DNA of 9,281 nt from Acidobacteriaceae bacterium (GTDB lineage: Bacteria > Acidobacteriota > Terriglobia > Terriglobales > Acidobacteriaceae). Positions 5,537 to 9,281 of this stretch are shown one piece after another. The notes beneath the pieces were generated by a model, which saw only the letters and a program-made list of their open reading frames with translations, was not told the DNA's origin and did no database searches. The position numbers and the translations under genes were made by a program. Where the stretch lies: contig JASHUF010000532.1 in the NCBI GenBank assembly GCA_030040175.1, forward strand, positions 1 through 9,281, given 5' to 3'. The number at the start of each line of letters is the position of its first letter. Position 1 is the stretch's first letter.

Positions 5537-7378
5537 TCAATAAGCAAGCGCGACCGCGTCCGCGCGCATTTCGCTGCCCGCGGCGTAGATCCGGTCAGAG
5601 CCTTGCATGCGGCGCTCGATGCTCTCATAGCGGCCGAAGAATCCGCCGCTGCCGCGGCCCACGTTCCATCCGAGCGCCTCGAGCGCTTTGCGCGTTCCGG
5701 CGGGCACACCGCTTTCGAGCCAGAGCACGCCGAGGGGTCCCAGATTCGGCGGGTCCTCGCCCATCGATTGCGATGAGCCCTCGTGATACCAACGCGGGCT
5801 GTCGGCCGCGGCTTGCACATCCAGCCCGTAATCCACGCGGTTCACGATGATTTGCGTCTGCCCCTGTGGCTGCATGTCGCCGCCCATCACGCCAAAGCTG
5901 ATCCAGGGAACGCCGTCTTTCGACGCGAATCCAGGAATGATGGTCTGGAAGGGACGCTTGCCGGGGGCGTAGAGGTTGGGATGACCCTCCTGGAGCGAGA
6001 AGAGCTGGCCGCGGTCCTGGAACATGAATCCAAGATGGTCGGCCACCAAGCCCGAGCCCATGCCGCGGAAGTTCGACTGGATCATGGAGACCATCATGCC
6101 GCTGCTGTCGGCCGTGGTGAAATACGTTGTATCGCCATGGCCGGGCGCCTGGCCCGGATCGACGTGAGCCAGAACCTGATCCGGGCGTATGAGCCGGGCG
6201 CGCTGCTGGGCATATTCCTTTGAATTGAGCCATGCAATCGGAATCTTGGCAAAGTGCGGGTCGGCGTAGTAGTGCGCGCGATCCTCGAAGGCCAGGCGCT
6301 TGGCTTCCGCCTGCACATGGACCGATTGCGTCGACTGGAACCCGAAGCCGCGCAGGTCGAAGTTTTCAAGGATATTCAGCATCTGCAGCGTGGCCAGCCC
6401 CTGCGTGTTGGCCGGCATGCCATACACGTCCACGCCGCGATAGGCCGTGACCAGGGGCTCGACCCACTCGGCATGGTGCTCGCGCAGATCCTCCGCGGAG
6501 AGCCAGCCGCCGATGCGCTTGAAGTAGGCATCGATGGTCTGCGCGATCGGGCCGTCATAGAAGACGTCGCGGCCGCCTTCGGCAATCATGCGGTAGGTAT
6601 GCGCCAGATCGGGATTACGGCGCACATCGTATTCGCCGGGGGCCACGCCGTTCGATGTATACGTGGCAATGGCATTCGCGCTCTCCTCAATCAGCGAGCT
6701 GTATCGCGCGAACGCGTCCATGTTGCGCTTCAGGGCGTAGCCGATGATCTGCGGCATGGGATCGCCCTGTTCGCATGCTGCGATGGCCGGCTCAAAAAGC
6801 TCGGCCCACTTGAGCTTTCCATAGCGCTGATGCAGCGTCCACCATCCGTCCAGGCAGCCCGGCGTGGAAACGCTGACAGCGCCCAGCGGCGGAATCGCTC
6901 CGTTGCGTGCGCGGGTGCGCACGGTTTCGAGCGTCAACGATTTCGGCGACCGGCCGGAGCTGGCCATGCCGGCCAGCTTGCCCGTGGCCGTATCCCAGAC
7001 GAAGGCAAAGCAGTCGCCGCCCAGCCCGGAGCTGACCGGCTCCACAAATCCGAGAACTGCGTTGGCCGCAATCGCGGCATCCACGGCGGAGCCGCCGCGT
7101 TTGAGCATGGCAATGGCCGTCTGCGTGGCCAGCGGATGTGCCGTTCCGGCCGCACCGGAGCAGCCCAGCGCCGGCGAGCGCGAAGCAAAGCTCGCGCCCG
7201 CGGGCCGGTCGCCTGCGTGTACGTCGGGACGGTCGAACTGCTCTTCGCCCTGCTTTTGAAAAGGGGGCAAAGCCGCATCGGCGGAGCCTGCCGCGGGCGC
7301 CTGGGCACGGGTGCGCGCGGCAACAGCGGAGCCCGCAGCGGCCAGGGGAAGTGTTTGCATGAAGGTGCGGCGGCGCAT
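5537..7378 (-). CDS. Tat-exported gamma-glutamyltranspeptidase family protein
   Basis: This is an N-terminal nucleophile hydrolase of the gamma-glutamyltranspeptidase family, which cleaves or transfers gamma-glutamyl groups from glutathione and related peptides after cutting itself into two subunits. From the ATG at 7378 it has 613 residues. The N-terminus RRRTFMQTLPLAAAG is a Tat-type signal, so it should fold in the cytoplasm and act in the periplasm. Landmarks include GGSAVDAAIAANAVLGFVEP (about 95-114), SSGLGGDCF, a candidate substrate-binding Arg in SSGRSP, MPANTQG, the processing site GHGD|TTYFTTAD with T417 as expected nucleophile, and the glycine pair in VMGGDMQPQGQ. The segment after FMFQD runs straight on to PFQTIIPG, suggesting a short or absent lid loop as in Bacillus-type members. 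AGGGAG lies 5 bases before the ATG; a longer TTG start at 7393 would overlap this site. The gene sits 71 bases after the secreted protein upstream. Hydrolase versus transferase versus acylase activity cannot be told from sequence alone. Confidence 0.93.
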   Translation of the reverse strand: MRRRTFMQTLPLAAAGSAVAARTRAQAPAAGSADAALPPFQKQGEEQFDRPDVHAGDRPAGASFASRSPALGCSGAAGTAHPLATQTAIAMLKRGGSAVDAAIAANAVLGFVEPVSSGLGGDCFAFVWDTATGKLAGMASSGRSPKSLTLETVRTRARNGAIPPLGAVSVSTPGCLDGWWTLHQRYGKLKWAELFEPAIAACEQGDPMPQIIGYALKRNMDAFARYSSLIEESANAIATYTSNGVAPGEYDVRRNPDLAHTYRMIAEGGRDVFYDGPIAQTIDAYFKRIGGWLSAEDLREHHAEWVEPLVTAYRGVDVYGMPANTQGLATLQMLNILENFDLRGFGFQSTQSVHVQAEAKRLAFEDRAHYYADPHFAKIPIAWLNSKEYAQQRARLIRPDQVLAHVDPGQAPGHGDTTYFTTADSSGMMVSMIQSNFRGMGSGLVADHLGFMFQDRGQLFSLQEGHPNLYAPGKRPFQTIIPGFASKDGVPWISFGVMGGDMQPQGQTQIIVNRVDYGLDVQAAADSPRWYHEGSSQSMGEDPPNLGPLGVLWLESGVPAGTRKALEALGWNVGRGSGGFFGRYESIERRMQGSDRIYAAGSEMRADAVALAY

Positions 7379-7449
7379 GAGGCCTCCCTGCAACCAATGT
7401 ACATGGGCGCCCCCTTACGATCCCGCGTCTCCTTCACCCGCGCCTTCTC

Positions 7450-8535
7450 TTAATGAACCTGGAACAGTTCTCCTTGAATCGAGATGTCGCTGAGCTTTGC
7501 ATCGGTTGACGTGGCCGGCCCGCCGGCCTTGTAATAAATGTCCGCGATCATGCCGGCTCTGCCATCCACGAAGAATCCGCCCAGATCCGGCTGCTGCGGT
7601 GTGGCGCTCGCCGTCCATTGCCTGCCCATCAACGTGACTGTGTATCTGTAGTTTGGATCGCGGGCCGGATCGTACTTGAGCCGGCCGATATTCCAACCGG
7701 GCGAATTCACTCCCGCGACAAGCTCAGCCAGCGAGCATCTCCGGCTGAGATGGCGATTGCAGTCGTCTTCCATCGAAGCGATTGCGTTCATGAACATGAG
7801 CGCCACCTTCTCAGCCGGGTTGAGCGCAATGGCGGCGCCGCTGGAATCTGTGAGTGCGATGTTCGCGACCGTGGTCATGGAGCCCGGAGCGGGATCGTTC
7901 AATCCCGCGGAAGGCCCCGCGGCCGGTGCGGCAACAGGCGTGAAGCTGATGTCGTCGATTGCAAAGTCGTTGAAGGTGGCGTCAACATTGAGGTCCACGA
8001 GCGCGATGTCGGCCGTGTGGCTTGCGCCGGAGTTCCAGTCGAAGCTGAAGTTCATCCACTGCCCGCCGTTGTCGGGGCTGTTCTGCGGGAAGAAGCTGTT
8101 GCCGATCACCCTCCCATTGATTCTTACTGCCAGGTGCGGCAAGGAATTGCTCACGTGGTCCACCTCTGCTCCCCAGTAGGAGAAGGTGTAATTCGTCGAT
8201 GGAGTCACGTGTACGACTTCCTGCCAGACCGCCAACGCGGCCGAGGTGGCGCCGTTGACGATCATCATCATGCCGGTTCCGGAAGTGTGGTCGCCGCAGT
8301 TGCACCAGTCTCCATAGGCGCCAGGCGCGGACGACGGGTTTGTGCCAATGTTGTATGTGCCGGGTCCGGATACATCGCCAAAGGCATACTTGGTGGTGAA
8401 ACCGGTGTTGCCGCCCTCGAAGTCGCCGTTGACCACGAGATTCTGAGCAGCTGCCGCCTGAGCCAGACACGCAACCGCAAAGAGCCCAAACCCGCAAATG
8501 GCGGCGAACGGCTTAAATTCCCAACAGGCTCGCAT
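7450..8535 (-). CDS. Secreted protein with CBM-like beta-sandwich and pilin-like C-terminal region
   Basis: This 361-residue protein has a signal peptide (hydrophobic AAICGFGLFAVACLAQAAAA, cleavage probably near AAA-QN). Residues about 32-199 look like a jelly-roll carbohydrate-binding or DUF642-like domain. It opens with NLVVNGDFEGGNTGF, has a WQEVVHVTPSTNYTFSYWG centre, and ends FAIDDISFTP, the usual closing strand in such modules; a CNC pair (C78, C80) lies in a loop. After a Pro/Ala linker, residues about 215-361 contain EKVALMFMNAIASMEDDC, C259 and C267 spaced for a disulphide, and PGWNIGRLKYDPARDPNYRYTV followed by GGFFVDG. That pattern resembles the globular part of type IV pilin-like proteins, but there is no N-terminal pilin helix or prepilin cleavage motif; this second assignment is inference. 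AAGGAG lies 6 bases before the ATG. The role is probably binding at the cell surface; no enzyme motif is seen. Confidence 0.82.
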   Translation of the reverse strand: MRACWEFKPFAAICGFGLFAVACLAQAAAAQNLVVNGDFEGGNTGFTTKYAFGDVSGPGTYNIGTNPSSAPGAYGDWCNCGDHTSGTGMMMIVNGATSAALAVWQEVVHVTPSTNYTFSYWGAEVDHVSNSLPHLAVRINGRVIGNSFFPQNSPDNGGQWMNFSFDWNSGASHTADIALVDLNVDATFNDFAIDDISFTPVAAPAAGPSAGLNDPAPGSMTTVANIALTDSSGAAIALNPAEKVALMFMNAIASMEDDCNRHLSRRCSLAELVAGVNSPGWNIGRLKYDPARDPNYRYTVTLMGRQWTASATPQQPDLGGFFVDGRAGMIADIYYKAGGPATSTDAKLSDISIQGELFQVH

Positions 8536-8701
8536 AATCTTCTCCTTTCAAATTGAAAAATCTCACCCGCAGAATGCCTCCGGGCGCCTTGCTATGGGCC
8601 GGACTCCGCCTCGGCTCGGCCTTGATCCATCTGGGCCGCGCTGGCTGCCCACTCGCGTGCCGGCTGCGCCGCCTCCACTGCGAGCACGATCCATACCTGA
8701 C
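8536..8701 (-). other. Intergenic region with a GC-rich hairpin
   Basis: This 166-base gap lies between two - strand genes. At 8597-8621 the outer five bases GGCCG and CGGCC pair perfectly around a GC-rich interior with partial pairing, but no T run follows, so a terminator is uncertain. An AT-rich stretch directly before the ribosome binding site (ATTTTTCAATTTG on the - strand) contrasts with the GC-rich remainder and may keep the start site open. No clear promoter was found. Confidence 0.35.
8542..8547 (-). promoter_or_regulatory. Ribosome binding site of the CBM-like secreted protein
   Basis: AAGGAG on the - strand sits 6 bases before the ATG at 8535 and fixes that start. Confidence 0.7.
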
Positions 8702-9281
8702 TCACTGCACGACCAATGTGACGGCGGCCGTGCTCGTCGACTGGTGCGTCGGTCCCGATCCGCCGCAGCCGGCATTGGTCAGCGTCAACAGCGCCAACCC
8801 CACGCCCACGATCAACAGGATGCGCGCTTTGGCCCATCGTTTCCTAGCGAAGACGAGAGGCAACAGAAGAAACGGCAGGAAGATCAATGAAGTTGTTGCG
8901 GCGCCGGGGACGATATAAGTGAACACAACCACGATGGTGTAAGTGCCGGCAGGCGTATTCGTCGATGTTGTGATCGTCAAGGTCGGATTCGCAAAGCTGC
9001 AACTCGTCCCGGCAGGCAGATTCAAACACTGGAGAGTGATATCCCTGGCTCCCGCGGGCAGTGTTATCGTGTAAGTCGCGCTCGAGCCGGGGGTCACCGA
9101 TCCGTTTCCTGTAACAGGTGGTGGAGTTCCGGTTCCACTGCCGGCCGGCGAAACCTCGAATTGCCACGAGGTTGAAGTTCCTCCGCCAGGAGGGGGCGTT
9201 TGTACGCTGATGGCTGCGGTCCCCGAAGTGGTAATGGCCGAAGAGGGAACGGTGGCGGTGAGCTCCGTCGCGCTAACAAAT
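8702..9281 (-). CDS. C-terminal part of an Ig-like/TIG surface protein with two membrane segments (5' end outside window)
   Basis: The frame is open from 9280 down to a TGA at 8702-8704, giving 192 residues; the start lies to the right of the window. Residues 1-27 (ATELTATVPSSAI and SVQTP) look like the last strands of an IPT/TIG domain. A Gly/Thr/Pro linker follows. Residues about 53-121 form an Ig-like domain with CLNLPAGTSCSF and TPAGTYTIVVV, a repeat style I associate with very large Acidobacteriota surface proteins. Then comes a hydrophobic segment (about 129-145), the basic loop RKRWAKAR (146-153), a second hydrophobic segment (154-167), and TNAGCGG with C172 in a lipobox-like setting, before a short tail ending AAVTLVVQ. 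It is probably an adhesin or structural protein held in a membrane. Any start placed at the GTG at 9097 would be artificial because the frame continues upstream. Confidence 0.8.
   Translation of the reverse strand, partial: FVSATELTATVPSSAITTSGTAAISVQTPPPGGGTSTSWQFEVSPAGSGTGTPPPVTGNGSVTPGSSATYTITLPAGARDITLQCLNLPAGTSCSFANPTLTITTSTNTPAGTYTIVVVFTYIVPGAATTSLIFLPFLLLPLVFARKRWAKARILLIVGVGLALLTLTNAGCGGSGPTHQSTSTAAVTLVVQ

Noticed and set aside
6254..7453. A 399-residue + strand reading frame opposite the gamma-glutamyltranspeptidase gene
   Set aside because: It is fully antisense to a gene with clear catalytic motifs, is rich in Arg, Ala, Gly and His as expected from GC-rich antisense frames, and shows no domain.
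7618..8556. A 312-residue + strand reading frame opposite the CBM-like secreted protein
   Set aside because: It mirrors the codon pattern of a gene with a signal peptide and a good ribosome binding site; its own translation is low-complexity Val, Arg and Gly with no recognisable motif.
8553..8918. Overlapping + strand frames near the right-hand intergenic gap
   Set aside because: They are antisense to the membrane segments of the Ig-like protein and contain no family motif.

Overview
The window looks like a piece of chromosome from a soil bacterium, most likely an Acidobacteriota member of the Terriglobia type. This is an inference from three things: the Ig-like/TIG surface protein at the right edge with its peculiar C-terminal layout, the mixture of exported glycoside hydrolases, and the moderate-to-high GC content. 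No rRNA, tRNA, CRISPR array, transposase or phage gene is visible. Six protein genes are supported, two of them cut by the window edges.

Left part (about 1-5450) is a carbohydrate-active block. On the + strand there is the 3' end of an unrecognised gene (2-448). After a 95-base gap comes a Tat-exported putative glycoside hydrolase (544-2652), with a GHL6-like barrel followed by a beta-galactosidase-trimerisation-like (GATase-like) domain. Facing it on the - strand is a secreted GH31 enzyme of the alpha-xylosidase/alpha-glucosidase kind (2993-5362). The two hydrolases end tail to tail across a 340-base non-coding gap, which carries a terminator-like hairpin and an imperfect inverted repeat. 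The GH31 gene has a very good sigma70-type promoter (TTGACG, 16-base spacer, TATAAT) and its own ribosome binding site; together these fix a GTG start at 5362.

Right part (about 5530-9281) is richer in GC and lies wholly on the - strand. In transcription order it holds the C-terminal end of a large Ig-like/TIG surface protein with two membrane segments (8702-9281, cut by the edge), a secreted protein with a carbohydrate-binding-like beta-sandwich and a pilin-like C-terminal part (7450-8535), and a Tat-exported gamma-glutamyltranspeptidase-family enzyme (5537-7378). The last two are 71 bases apart and may be co-transcribed.

Every gene with a visible N-terminus carries an export signal, so the window as a whole is about the periplasm and cell surface. 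The left block probably trims plant or microbial oligosaccharides. The right block handles peptides or surface adhesion and has no clear functional tie to the left block. No obviously new multi-gene system is proven. The best candidates for novelty are the GHL6-like enzyme with its CxCxxC motif, the unknown gene upstream of it, the pilin-like/CBM-like fusion, and the split membrane anchor of the Ig-like protein.
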